From NCBI RefSeq assembly GCF_003143935.1, contig NZ_QFRX01000001.1, forward strand, positions 9,207,403-9,271,402: DNA of 64,000 bases, read 5' to 3'. The position numbers and the translations under genes are program-made. This stretch comes from Streptomyces sp. Act143. GTDB taxonomy: Bacteria > Actinomycetota > Actinomycetes > Streptomycetales > Streptomycetaceae. The notes under the pieces were generated by a model. The model was given only the letters and a program-made list of their open reading frames with translations. It did no database searches and was not told the DNA's origin. Positions within the stretch are counted from its first letter, which is position 1; every line of letters starts with the position of its first letter. Below are positions 15,470-24,222 of the stretch, piece by piece.

Positions 15470-17182
15470 ATGAACTCCAGCTACGCCGTCCCCGCCGTCG
15501 CGCTCGTCGTCGTCGCGACCGTCCTCGTCGGCGCCTTCGGCCTGCGCATCTCCCGCACCACCTCCGACTTCTACGTCGCCTCCCGCACCGTCGGGCCCCG
15601 CCTGAACGCGGCCGCGATCAGCGGCGAGTACCTCTCCGCCGCCTCCTTCCTCGGCATCGCGGGCCTCGTCCTGGTCCAGGGCCCCGACATGCTCTGGTAC
15701 CCGGTCGGCTACACCGCCGGATACCTCGTCCTCCTGCTCTTCGTCGCCGCCCCGCTGCGCCGCTCCGGGGCGTACACGCTCCCGGACTTCGCCGAGGCCC
15801 GGCTCGCCTCGCAGGCGGTACGACGACTGGCGGGAGCCTTCGTCGTCGGGGTGGGCTGGCTGTATCTGCTGCCCCAACTCCAGGGCGCCGGGCTGACCTT
15901 GCAGGTCCTGACCGGCGCCCCCGACTCGCTGGGCGGTGTCATCGTCGCCGTGGTCGTGGTCGCGACCGTCGCCGCCGGAGGCATGCGCAGCATCACCTTC
16001 GTCCAGGCCTTCCAGTACTGGCTCAAGCTCACCGCCCTGCTCGTCCCCGCCCTCTTCCTGATCCTCGCCTGGCAGGGCGACGGCGCCCCCAGCCACGCCT
16101 TCGAGGAACCGGCCACCTTCCGCGAGCAGCGCGTCGTCCGCGTCGACGACAGCCTCGACCTCAAGCTCGACCGCCCGCTGACCGTCACCGTGGACGGCAC
16201 GGTCGACGGCCGCGCCCACGCCGGCACCGCACTCCGCCTCCGCGCCGGCACCCACCACATCGACGCCGGCACCCGGCTCACCTTCGCCGAGGGCGACCCC
16301 GTCCCCGAGGCCGACCGCCGCGACATCGCCGGCCTGTCGCCCTCACAGGCCGAGAGCCGCGGCGAACGCCCGCTGTACGCCACGTACGGACTGATCCTCG
16401 CGACCTTCCTCGGCACCATGGGCCTGCCGCACGTCGTCGTCCGCTTCTACACCAGCCCGCACGGCGTCGCCGCCCGCCGCACCACGGTCGCCGTACTGGG
16501 CCTCATCGGCGCCTTCTACCTGCTGCCCCCCGTCTACGGCGCCCTCGGCCGCCTCTACGCCCCCGAACTCACCCTCACCGGCGACGCGGACGCCGCCGTC
16601 CTGCTGCTGCCCGACCGGGTGATCGGCGGCCTCGGCGGCGACCTGCTCGGCGCGCTGGTCGCCGGGGGCGCCTTCGCCGCGTTCCTGTCCACCGCCTCCG
16701 GGCTGACCATGGCCGTCGCGGGCGTCCTCACCCAGGACGTGCTTCCCTCCCGCGGCGTACGGCACTTCCGGCTCGGCACGGTCCTCGCCATGGCCGTGCC
16801 GCTGGCGGCGAGCGCCCTGGTCGGCGGGCTGCCCGTCGCCGACGCGGTCGGCCTGGCCTTCGCCGTGTCCGCGTCCTCCTTCTGCCCGCTGCTCGTCCTC
16901 GGCATCTGGTGGCGCCGGCTGACCCCGCCGGGCGCCGCCGCCGGGATGCTGGTGGGCGGTGGCTCCGCGCTGGTCGCCGTCGCCGCGACGATGGCCGGCT
17001 TCCCCGGCTCGGGCGCCCTGCACGCCGTGCTCGCCTGGCCGGCGCTCTGGTCGGTGCCGCTGGGCTTCCTCACCATGGTGCTGGTGTCCCTGGCCACCGC
17101 GGGGCGGGTCCCGGCCGGGACGGCGGCGATCCTGGCGCGGTTCCATCTGCCGGAGGAACTGCGGACGGAGGTGAAGGCGTGA
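15470..17182 (+). CDS. Sodium/solute symporter (SSS family, ActP-like)
   Basis: A 570-residue secondary transporter with about 12-13 membrane helices. SSS hallmarks are AISGEYLSAASFLGIAGLV near residue 45 and AFAAFLSTASGLTMAVAGVLTQDV near 405, which resemble the cation/acetate symporter group. Residues about 205-300 form a soluble, beta-rich, acidic insertion between helices (VRVDDSLDLKLDRPLTVTV), longer than in E. coli ActP. Likely substrates are acetate, pyruvate or another small carboxylate. The stop overlaps the kinase start (GTGA). Confidence 0.9.
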   Translation: MNSSYAVPAVALVVVATVLVGAFGLRISRTTSDFYVASRTVGPRLNAAAISGEYLSAASFLGIAGLVLVQGPDMLWYPVGYTAGYLVLLLFVAAPLRRSGAYTLPDFAEARLASQAVRRLAGAFVVGVGWLYLLPQLQGAGLTLQVLTGAPDSLGGVIVAVVVVATVAAGGMRSITFVQAFQYWLKLTALLVPALFLILAWQGDGAPSHAFEEPATFREQRVVRVDDSLDLKLDRPLTVTVDGTVDGRAHAGTALRLRAGTHHIDAGTRLTFAEGDPVPEADRRDIAGLSPSQAESRGERPLYATYGLILATFLGTMGLPHVVVRFYTSPHGVAARRTTVAVLGLIGAFYLLPPVYGALGRLYAPELTLTGDADAAVLLLPDRVIGGLGGDLLGALVAGGAFAAFLSTASGLTMAVAGVLTQDVLPSRGVRHFRLGTVLAMAVPLAASALVGGLPVADAVGLAFAVSASSFCPLLVLGIWWRRLTPPGAAAGMLVGGGSALVAVAATMAGFPGSGALHAVLAWPALWSVPLGFLTMVLVSLATAGRVPAGTAAILARFHLPEELRTEVKA

Positions 17183-18369
17183 GCGGCTTCCTCGCCGGGC
17201 TGTGCGTGGCGATCCTGCCCCTGCTGGCCGCCGGGTTCTGGCTGGGCAGACGCACCGCGCGCCCGGAGAACCTCGGCGGCCTCGGCACCCCCGTCGAGCA
17301 CGCCACCTTCGAGACCCTGCACACCGCGTCCCTCGCCGCACCCCCGCTCCGCGCCGGCCTGACCGAGGAGACCGCCCGCAAATCCGCCCGCAGGCTCCGG
17401 ACCCTGCTCGGCACGGACGCCCTGTGCCTGACCGACCAGGAGCGGGTCCTCGTCTGGGACGGCGTCGGCGGCCATCACCGCGACGAGATCATGAAACGCC
17501 TCGCCGGCCCGCTGGAGACCGGCCGCGGCGAGGCCTTCCCGCTGACCTGCGACGCCCTCGACTGCACCGTGAGCTGGGCCGTGGTCGCCCCGCTCACCGT
17601 CGACGACCGCGTCCACGGCGCCCTGGTGGCCTGCGCGCCCCGCGAGTCCGCCGTGCTGGTGCGGGCCGCCGGAGAGGTCGCCCGGTGGGTCTCCGTCCAG
17701 CTGGAGCTGGCCGACCTCGACCAGTCCCGCACCCGGCTCATCGAGGCCGAGATCAAGGCCCTGCGCGCCCAGATCTCCCCGCACTTCATCTTCAACTCGC
17801 TCGCGGTGATCGCCAGTTTCGTCCGCACCGACCCCGAGCGCGCCCGTGAACTCCTCCTGGAGTTCGCCGACTTCACCCGCTACAGCTTCCGCAGACACGG
17901 CGACTTCACCACCCTCGCCGACGAACTCCACGCCATCGACCACTACTTGGCGCTGGTCCGGGCCCGCTTCGGCGACCGCCTCTCCGTCACCCTGCAGATC
18001 GCCCCCGAGGTGCTGCCGGTCACCCTGCCCTTCCTCTGCCTCCAGCCGCTCGTGGAGAACGCCGTCAAGCACGGCCTGGAGGGCAAGGCGGTGTCCGAGG
18101 GCAAGTGCCACATCCAGATCACCGCCCAGGACACGGGCGCCGAAGCCCTCGTGGTCATCGAGGACGACGGCGCCGGAATGGACCCCGCCGTGCTGCGCCG
18201 CATCCTCGCCGGCGAGGTCAGCCCCTCGGGCGGCATCGGCCTGTCCAACGTCGACGACCGGCTGCGCCAGGTGTACGGCGACGACTACGGCCTGGTCATC
18301 GAGACCGCCGTGGGGGCGGGCATGAGGATCACCGCCCGGCTGCCGAAGTACCAGCCGGGCGTGCACTAG
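17179..18369 (+). CDS. LytS-like sensor histidine kinase
   Basis: A 396-residue kinase. It has a single N-terminal membrane helix (residues about 4-22), a GAF-like region (about 60-180), a His_kinase domain with phospho-acceptor His in LRAQISPHFIFNSLAVI, and a C-terminal GHKL ATPase (LVENAVKHGL, EDDGAGMD, GGIGLSNVDDRL). The GTG start overlaps the symporter stop and has GGAGG 7 nt upstream. It almost certainly phosphorylates the LytTR regulator at the start of the operon. The tight coupling to the transporter suggests sensing of the transported substrate. Confidence 0.92.
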   Translation: MSGFLAGLCVAILPLLAAGFWLGRRTARPENLGGLGTPVEHATFETLHTASLAAPPLRAGLTEETARKSARRLRTLLGTDALCLTDQERVLVWDGVGGHHRDEIMKRLAGPLETGRGEAFPLTCDALDCTVSWAVVAPLTVDDRVHGALVACAPRESAVLVRAAGEVARWVSVQLELADLDQSRTRLIEAEIKALRAQISPHFIFNSLAVIASFVRTDPERARELLLEFADFTRYSFRRHGDFTTLADELHAIDHYLALVRARFGDRLSVTLQIAPEVLPVTLPFLCLQPLVENAVKHGLEGKAVSEGKCHIQITAQDTGAEALVVIEDDGAGMDPAVLRRILAGEVSPSGGIGLSNVDDRLRQVYGDDYGLVIETAVGAGMRITARLPKYQPGVH

Positions 18370-18378
18370 GGCCGCGGC

Positions 18379-18549
18379 TCAGGTACCGCGGGTGACGATC
18401 AGCCCGAGGGTGATCAGGCCCAGCACGACCCAGCCGAACCACAGCCAGCCGTTGCTGCCGAGCGCCACCGTGTAGGCGGTCACCACGACGAGTCCGCCGA
18501 CGGTGAGCACCCCCATCGTTCTGGCCGAGCCGTCCGTGGAACCGGGCAT
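18379..18549 (-). CDS. Small two-helix membrane protein
   Basis: A 56-residue protein: a short polar start (MPGSTDGSARTM), then two hydrophobic helices (GVLTVGGLVVVTAYTVAL and LWFGWVVLGLITLGLIVT). The ATG at 18549 follows a strong GAGGAGGG. It lies 23 nt after the Ser/Thr kinase gene in the same direction and is probably cotranscribed. Function unknown. Confidence 0.65.
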   Translation of the reverse strand: MPGSTDGSARTMGVLTVGGLVVVTAYTVALGSNGWLWFGWVVLGLITLGLIVTRGT

Positions 18550-18572
18550 CGCGACACCCTCCTCGGGATTCC

Positions 18573-20432
18573 TCAGGATCCGTCCCCCTCCATGGTGCCC
18601 CCGTTCTGCTTCCTGACGGTGCAGACGACGAAATGAGTGCCCGCCTTCCAGGGCCCCTCGCTCGTCCAGGACCCCGCCCGGTACACGGATGGATCGAAGC
18701 CGTAGTCGCCCGGTGCCACCTCCCGGCCGCACGCCAGATCCGCCGCCTCGGCGCGCGCCTCGTCCAGGGTGACGTCCTCGCCCAGCCGGGTGAACCCGAG
18801 GACCTGCTCGTCGTGCGGCCCCGCGCAGGAGACCAGCCGCGCGTCCCGGTTGGACCGGACCTCCAGACAGTCCCGCTTCTGCATGGAGGTGACGTCGAGG
18901 AACTTCGTCCCCGGCTTGCGGTGCTCGCCGAGCGGCCCGTACACCGGGCCGTGCGCGCCCAGCACCAGACAGGCCGTGCGCTTCCCGGCGGCCGTGAAGC
19001 CGTCCGCGGTCGGTACCAGGGCGAAACTGCGCACATCGGCCAGTTTCCCGCGGATCTCCTGGGTCTGCTCCTCGCACCGCGCCGGCCCCTGCGCCCGCGC
19101 CTCGGCCGCGGACGCGGCGGCGACGAGCGCCATGACCTGTCCGTCCGGCGGCCGGCTGCACGTCGCGTCCAGGCTCACCCGGGGAGTGCCCTGGAAAGGC
19201 GTCGTGCCCGGCCAGTCGACGGTCACGCAGTCGCCGTCCCGGAGGGCCTTGCCCAGCCCGACGTCCGTCCCGTACGGCGCGGTGTTCGCGCTGCCGCCAC
19301 CCCCTTTGCCGGGCGGCTGCTGCGCCACCGCGTACCAGACACCGCCCCCGGCGAGCACCAGCCCCAGCAGGCCCGCGAGCGCCGAGTGCAGGGCCCGCGG
19401 CCGGGTACGGCGCCGGCTCCCCCCGCCGCCGGTGACCAGAGGTCCGAGGCCCTGCGGTACGGGCGGCGGCGGGGGAGCCATGGGACCCGGCGGGGGCGGC
19501 GCCGGCTGCGCCCACGGCGGCTGCGAGTTCAGGGCGGTCTGGGTCCGGGCGAACGGGTCGGCCTGCGGCGTGACGAGCTGCGCCAGCGCCGTCTCCGCCT
19601 GCGCGGCGGAGATCCGCAACCCCGGGTCCTTGACCAGCATCGCCTCCAGTACGGGGGCCAGGGCGCCCGCCCGCACCGGTGGCCGCGGCTCCTCCGTGAC
19701 CACCGCGCTGATCTCCGCGAAGTGCGACTCGCGCTCGAAGGGACCGCAGCCCTCCACGGCGTGGTAGAGCGTGCACCCCAGCGAGAACAGGTCGGCGGCC
19801 GCAGTGGGCGGCCCGCCCGTGGCCCGCTCCGGCGCCAGATAACCGGCGGTCCCGACCAGCACGGACGTCAGCGTGTACCGCGTCTCCCCGGCGTCCGGCT
19901 GCACCGAGATGCCGTAGTCGGTGAGCAGGACACGGCCGTACGGCGCCCCCGTGCGGTCCGGCGCGAGCAGGATGTTCGCGGGCTTCACGTCCCGGTGCAT
20001 GACACCCCGCTCGTGCCCGGCGGTCAGCGCGTCGAGGACCGCGAGCCCGATCCGGGCGGTGTCCGCGGGCGCCAGCGGGCCGCGCCGGGCGACCAGTTCC
20101 CGCAGGTCCACCGCGCCCGGCACGTACTCCATGACGATCCACGGCAGCCCGTCGTGCTCCAGCACGTCGTGCACGGTCACCACGTGCGGATGACCGCGCA
20201 GCCCGGCCGCGTGCCGGGCCTCCGCGCGGGCACGGGCGACCCGGGCCTCCCGCTCGTGACCGGCCTCCGCCGCGTCACGGAAGACGATCTCCTTGAGCGC
20301 CACCTCGCAGGCGAGTCTCTGGTCGTGGGCGAGCCACACATGGCCCATGCCGCCGCTGCCCAGCTGGTTCAGCAGCAGATAGCGGCCGGCGATGACCCGG
20401 CCCACTCCCGATGTCGATGGTCCTGAAGGCAT
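18573..20432 (-). CDS. PknB-type serine/threonine protein kinase with extracytoplasmic domain
   Basis: A 619-residue membrane kinase. The cytoplasmic kinase domain spans about residues 15-290: Gly loop LGSGGMGHVW, Lys47, catalytic HRDVKPAN (Asp148) and a DYG instead of DFG metal motif (Asp172). A Pro-rich juxtamembrane linker follows, then one membrane helix (about 348-370). The extracytoplasmic part of about 250 residues has repeated CxxVxWPGTTPFQG/CLEVRSN-like modules with paired cysteines. It has no PASTA repeats, but the next gene encodes a PASTA lipoprotein. The ATG at 20432 has GGGAGT upstream. Confidence 0.9.
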   Translation of the reverse strand: MPSGPSTSGVGRVIAGRYLLLNQLGSGGMGHVWLAHDQRLACEVALKEIVFRDAAEAGHEREARVARARAEARHAAGLRGHPHVVTVHDVLEHDGLPWIVMEYVPGAVDLRELVARRGPLAPADTARIGLAVLDALTAGHERGVMHRDVKPANILLAPDRTGAPYGRVLLTDYGISVQPDAGETRYTLTSVLVGTAGYLAPERATGGPPTAAADLFSLGCTLYHAVEGCGPFERESHFAEISAVVTEEPRPPVRAGALAPVLEAMLVKDPGLRISAAQAETALAQLVTPQADPFARTQTALNSQPPWAQPAPPPPGPMAPPPPPVPQGLGPLVTGGGGSRRRTRPRALHSALAGLLGLVLAGGGVWYAVAQQPPGKGGGGSANTAPYGTDVGLGKALRDGDCVTVDWPGTTPFQGTPRVSLDATCSRPPDGQVMALVAAASAAEARAQGPARCEEQTQEIRGKLADVRSFALVPTADGFTAAGKRTACLVLGAHGPVYGPLGEHRKPGTKFLDVTSMQKRDCLEVRSNRDARLVSCAGPHDEQVLGFTRLGEDVTLDEARAEAADLACGREVAPGDYGFDPSVYRAGSWTSEGPWKAGTHFVVCTVRKQNGGTMEGDGS

Positions 20433-20459
20433 CCGGTGACTCCCGGGTTCTGCGGGGCG

Positions 20460-21833
20460 TTACGTGGCGACGCTTGCGGTGGGCTCCTCCGGCGCGGACT
20501 CACTGGAGGGCGGCGGCGCGCCGGTGGTCTCCGGGGGTGCGGTGGTGGTCACCGGCGGCGGTGCGCCGGTCGTGACGGGCGGGGGCGGGCTGCTGGTCAC
20601 CGGCGGGGGTGGCGGCGGTGCGCTGGTCGTCGTCTGCGGAGGCGAGTTCGTCACGGCGGGGGACGAGCTCGACGGCGGGACCGATACCGAGGGTGAGGCC
20701 GGTGGCGGCGTCGACGGTGGCACCGGTGTCCAGGGGCTGGTGGACGGCGAACCCGGCCCGCCGCTCGACGAGGACGGCGGCGGCGAGGAGGGCGGTCGCG
20801 ACGTGCTGCCGTCCGGCCCCGGTGTCGACGGCTGCGTCGGCGGGGGAGTGGTGACCGTGCCGCCGGACGCCGAGTCCTCGGCCACGCTCACCGTCACGTA
20901 CTGCCCGAACCGCAGCTCGGTCCCGGCCGGCGGATCGGTCGCCGTCACCCGCGCGCTGTCCGCCGGTGCCGACGCGGTGTCGTACCCCGTCGCGAGCCCC
21001 TTGTCGGCGAGCGCCTGCCGGGCCTCACCGAAGGTCCGGCCGGTCAGGCCGGGCACGGCCTCCGTCCTGCGGGTGTCGAAGGTGTCGTCCTTCGCCCCCG
21101 TGGTTCCGACCGGCCGGTTGATCCCCCGGTCGGGGTCGTCCACGTCGACGAGGGCGATCCGCTGCAGCGGACGGGCCGCGGGCCGCACGGCCACGACCGA
21201 GGAACGGTCGTAGCCCTTCCACTCCTTGTTCCCGTTCCCGAACTTGACCGAGATACGGTTCGTGTCACCTGTGAAGGGACGCAGCGGATTTCCACAGCTG
21301 CACTTCACGGCCGGCTGCCCCTGCTGATCGACGAGAATCGCGATTCCGGCCTGGAGCAGTGAGTCGTAGGGAACGGCCTTTCCCTTTTTGTAGTCGTGGT
21401 TCTTCACGAGCGTGTCGTGACGCAGCAGAACAGGTGTGAGCCGGTCCAGGTATTGCGGAATCTCGCCGGTGGTGATTCCCAGTGCGCGCGCCCATGCCTG
21501 TGCCTTCTGGTCGTTCGCGGGATCGGTGAGGAATTTCTCCAGCTTGTCGACATCACAGACGGTCGGTTGCTTCGAACCCCCGTACAGACCGGGGGTGTCG
21601 CCCTGCTGGAGGCTCCCCCGGACGGGCCGCGACGCCACCGGCTGATCCTTGCCGAGGCCACTGCCCTCGTCGAAGAAGGGCGCGAGCGAGGGCACCCCGG
21701 CGGCGACCGCCTTCACCACCTGCAATGGAGTGCCGCGATCGCACCCGCTGAGCGCCAGGACGAAGACCAGCAGCACCGCGATCCGGCGGATCGCCGATTT
21801 CCCGGCCCTGTGCAGAAACACGTGAATTGTCAT
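20460..21833 (-). CDS. PASTA-domain lipoprotein with Pro/Ser/Thr-rich tail
   Basis: A 457-residue exported lipoprotein. The signal peptide ends in a clear lipobox, VLALSGC, at about residue 31. A conserved domain of about 200 residues follows (KFLTDPANDQKAQAWARALG, CSCGNPLRP, SVVAVRPA), of the DUF6777 type as far as I recall. A PASTA module comes next (VPGLTGRTFGEARQALADKG, ATDPPAGTELRFGQYVTV), then a wall-spanning tail of about 130 residues of Pro/Ser/Thr. The ATG at 21833 is preferred over the GTG one codon upstream because of SD spacing. It is transcribed ahead of the kinase gene with 27 nt between them, so it may provide the muropeptide-sensing input. Confidence 0.85.
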   Translation of the reverse strand: MTIHVFLHRAGKSAIRRIAVLLVFVLALSGCDRGTPLQVVKAVAAGVPSLAPFFDEGSGLGKDQPVASRPVRGSLQQGDTPGLYGGSKQPTVCDVDKLEKFLTDPANDQKAQAWARALGITTGEIPQYLDRLTPVLLRHDTLVKNHDYKKGKAVPYDSLLQAGIAILVDQQGQPAVKCSCGNPLRPFTGDTNRISVKFGNGNKEWKGYDRSSVVAVRPAARPLQRIALVDVDDPDRGINRPVGTTGAKDDTFDTRRTEAVPGLTGRTFGEARQALADKGLATGYDTASAPADSARVTATDPPAGTELRFGQYVTVSVAEDSASGGTVTTPPPTQPSTPGPDGSTSRPPSSPPPSSSSGGPGSPSTSPWTPVPPSTPPPASPSVSVPPSSSSPAVTNSPPQTTTSAPPPPPPVTSSPPPPVTTGAPPPVTTTAPPETTGAPPPSSESAPEEPTASVAT

Positions 21834-21935
21834 CACCGCTCCCCCCGGCGGTTCCGTCAGCGCGTTTCATGCTACTGAATGGAAAAGCATTCCCGCGGGA
21901 TTGAGGGGAAAGGGTGGAATGAGGGGAAAGGGGTG

Positions 21936-22886
21936 TCAGTTCCCGCGTGCGTTCAGTGAGGCCAAATAGGCGTTGTACGCCTCGAGTTCCTTGTCCCCGT
22001 CCCGGTCGGCGGCCCGGTCCTTGCGTCGCGCCTGCCGCTGTTCGGAGCCGTACCACTGGAACAGCAGCGCCAGCAGCACCAGTACGGACGGGATCTCGCT
22101 GAACGCCCAGGCGATACCGCCCGCGGCGTTCTGGTCGGAGAGCGCGTCGATACCGAGCGAGGCGGGCGGGTTCTTGAACGTCTCCACCATCGGGGTCGAT
22201 GCCATCATCAACGCGATGCCGAAGAAGGCGTGGAAGGGCATGCCCGCGAACAGCTCCAGCATCCGCATCAGATAACCGGGCCGGTGCGGTCCCGGGTCGA
22301 CGCCGATGATCGGCCAGAAGAAGACGACGCCGACCGCGAGGAAGTGCACCATCATCGCGATGTGCCCGGTCCTGGATCCCATGAGGAAGTCGAAGATCGG
22401 GGTGAAGTAGAGCGCGTAGAGGCTCGCGATGAACAGCGGGATGGTGAACGCCGGATGCGTGATGATCCGCATGTACCGGCTGTGCAGCAGCGCCAGCAGC
22501 AGCTCGCGCGGCCCCTTGCGCCCCTTCCCGGCGGCGGGCAGCGCCCGCAGCGCGAGCGTCACCGGTGCGCCGAGCAGGATCAGGATCGGCGACAGCATGC
22601 TGATGACCATGTGCTGCACCATGTGCACGCTGAACATGACCATGCCGTAGTCGTTGAGCTTGGTGCACATCATCAGCATCACGGTCAGCACACCGACGAC
22701 GTACGAGACGATCCGCCCCACCGGCCAGGCGTCCCCGCGCCGACGCAGCCGCACGACCCCGTACGCGTACAGCCCGAGCCCCAGCAGGCAGGCGACGAGG
22801 AAGAACGGGTCGGCCGACCACTGAAGACCCCGCCCCAGCGTGAACGGCGGCAGATCCATGGTCATGCCGTGCCCGCTGTGATCCAT
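21936..22886 (-). CDS. ctaG: CtaG-type cytochrome c oxidase assembly/copper membrane protein
   Basis: A 316-residue caa3_CtaG-family protein with about seven membrane helices. The His-rich extracytoplasmic N-terminus (DHSGHGMTMD) and conserved FSVHMVQHMVISMLSPILIL and MPFHAFFGIALMM segments indicate metal handling. Family members take part in copper supply to cytochrome oxidase. The ATG at 22886 places DHSGHGM at the N-terminus; a 15-residue longer frame is unlikely. It is monocistronic. Confidence 0.88.
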   Translation of the reverse strand: MDHSGHGMTMDLPPFTLGRGLQWSADPFFLVACLLGLGLYAYGVVRLRRRGDAWPVGRIVSYVVGVLTVMLMMCTKLNDYGMVMFSVHMVQHMVISMLSPILILLGAPVTLALRALPAAGKGRKGPRELLLALLHSRYMRIITHPAFTIPLFIASLYALYFTPIFDFLMGSRTGHIAMMVHFLAVGVVFFWPIIGVDPGPHRPGYLMRMLELFAGMPFHAFFGIALMMASTPMVETFKNPPASLGIDALSDQNAAGGIAWAFSEIPSVLVLLALLFQWYGSEQRQARRKDRAADRDGDKELEAYNAYLASLNARGN

Positions 22887-22943
22887 TACGGCGGCTCCTG
22901 ATTCGTGGGGGTTGTGCAAGTCTGTCCGCACACAGACTAGAAC

Positions 22944-22973
22944 TGCCCCCGGCCGCAGCTGCGGCCGGGGGCA
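22944..22973 (-). terminator. 30-bp perfect palindrome after pfkA
   Basis: TGCCCCCGGCCGCAG (22944-22958) is followed directly by its exact complement CTGCGGCCGGGGGCA (22959-22973). It lies 23 nt beyond the pfkA stop and upstream of ctaG. It would form a very stable cruciform or terminator hairpin. No U-run follows. Confidence 0.8.
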
Positions 22974-22996
22974 GATTCCTCAGTTCCGGTGTCGTC

Positions 22997-24022
22997 CTAC
23001 AGCACGCACTCGGCTTCCTCGTAGCGCTCCGCGGGAACCGTCTTCAGCGTCTCCACGGCCTCCGCCAGCGGCACCATCACGATGTCGGTGCCCCGCAGCG
23101 CGGTCATGTGACCGAACTCGCCCCGGTGCACGGCCTCCACCGCGTGCCAGCCGAAACGCGTCGCCAGCACCCGGTCGTACGCGGTCGGCGTACCGCCCCG
23201 CTGCACATGCCCGAGGATCACCGGCCGCGCCTCCTTCCCCAGCCGCTGCTCCAGCTCGATGGAGAGCTGCCGCGCGATCCCGGCGAAGCGCTCGTGCCCG
23301 TAGATGTCCTTGCCGCCCTCGTCGAACGCCATGGAACCCGGCGCCGGCTTCGCGCCCTCCGCCGCGACGACGATCGCGAACCGCTTGCCCGCCTCGAACC
23401 GCTCGCCGACCCGCTTGGCCAACTCCTCGATGTCGAAGGGGCGTTCCGGTACGACGATGGCGTGGGCGCCGGCCGCCATGCCGGAGTGCAGCGCGATCCA
23501 GCCGGTGTGCCGCCCCATGACCTCGACGACCAGCACCCGCTGGTGCGACTCGGCGGTGGTCTTGAGCCGGTCCAGCGCCTCCGTCGCGACCCCCACGGCC
23601 GTGTCGAAGCCGAAGGTCACGTCGGTGACCGCGATGTCGTTGTCGATGGTCTTCGGCACGCCCACGACCGGCAGACCGGCGTCGGACATCAGCCGGGCCG
23701 CCTTCAGCGTGCCCTCGCCGCCGATCGGGATGATCGCGTCGAGACCGAGCTCGGCGACATGGCCCTTGGCCCGCTCCACACCGTCCCGCAGATGCGAGGG
23801 CTGAACCCGGGAGGAGCCGAGGATGGTGCCGCCGCGGGCGAGGATGCCGCCCACCGCGTCCAGGTCGAGCTTGAGGTAGTCGCACTCCAGGAGGCCCTTC
23901 CAGCCGTCCCGGAAGCCGATGACCTCGTCGCCGTGGTCGGCGACGGCACGGTGCACGACGGACCGGATGACGGCGTTCAGGCCGGGGCAGTCGCCGCCGG
24001 ACGTGAGGACACCAATGCGCAT
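22997..24022 (-). CDS. pfkA: 6-phosphofructokinase
   Basis: A 341-residue group III phosphofructokinase that phosphorylates fructose 6-phosphate in glycolysis. It has LTSGGDCPGLNAVIR at the N-terminus, GGEGTLKAA in the phosphoryl-donor loop, the catalytic PKTIDNDI (proton acceptor Asp) and VEVMGRHTGWIAL. The donor-site residues are Gly after GGE and Lys in PKTID. In this family the combination occurs in both ATP- and PPi-dependent actinomycete enzymes, so the donor is not settled, although Streptomyces PFK is usually ATP-dependent. The ATG at 24022 matches the family N-terminus; an extension of 7 residues is discarded. Confidence 0.93.
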   Translation of the reverse strand: MRIGVLTSGGDCPGLNAVIRSVVHRAVADHGDEVIGFRDGWKGLLECDYLKLDLDAVGGILARGGTILGSSRVQPSHLRDGVERAKGHVAELGLDAIIPIGGEGTLKAARLMSDAGLPVVGVPKTIDNDIAVTDVTFGFDTAVGVATEALDRLKTTAESHQRVLVVEVMGRHTGWIALHSGMAAGAHAIVVPERPFDIEELAKRVGERFEAGKRFAIVVAAEGAKPAPGSMAFDEGGKDIYGHERFAGIARQLSIELEQRLGKEARPVILGHVQRGGTPTAYDRVLATRFGWHAVEAVHRGEFGHMTALRGTDIVMVPLAEAVETLKTVPAERYEEAECVL

Positions 24023-24180
24023 AGCCCGAAACAACCTTCTCAACGTGGGCCGGGGACCGGACCACGCTGTCCGGCTCGATCCCCGCCACCCTAGCGGCAG
24101 GAGGGGGCGGGACCGAACCGTGCGTCCGCCTGCTGGACGGCCCCGCTCAGGTGTGCGGACCCATCGTCAGACGGGCTGGT

Positions 24181-24222
24181 AAAACCTGCCTGGAGCGCGA
24201 GTGAACGGCCAGCTCAGGCAGG
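24181..24222 (-). terminator. Intrinsic terminator overlapping the gatD stop
   Basis: On the minus strand, CCTGCCTG (24222-24215) pairs with CAGGCAGG (24192-24185) and is followed by TTTT (24184-24181): a classical stem and U-tract with a 22-nt loop. The first arm overlaps the gatD stop codon at 24214-24216. Confidence 0.7.
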
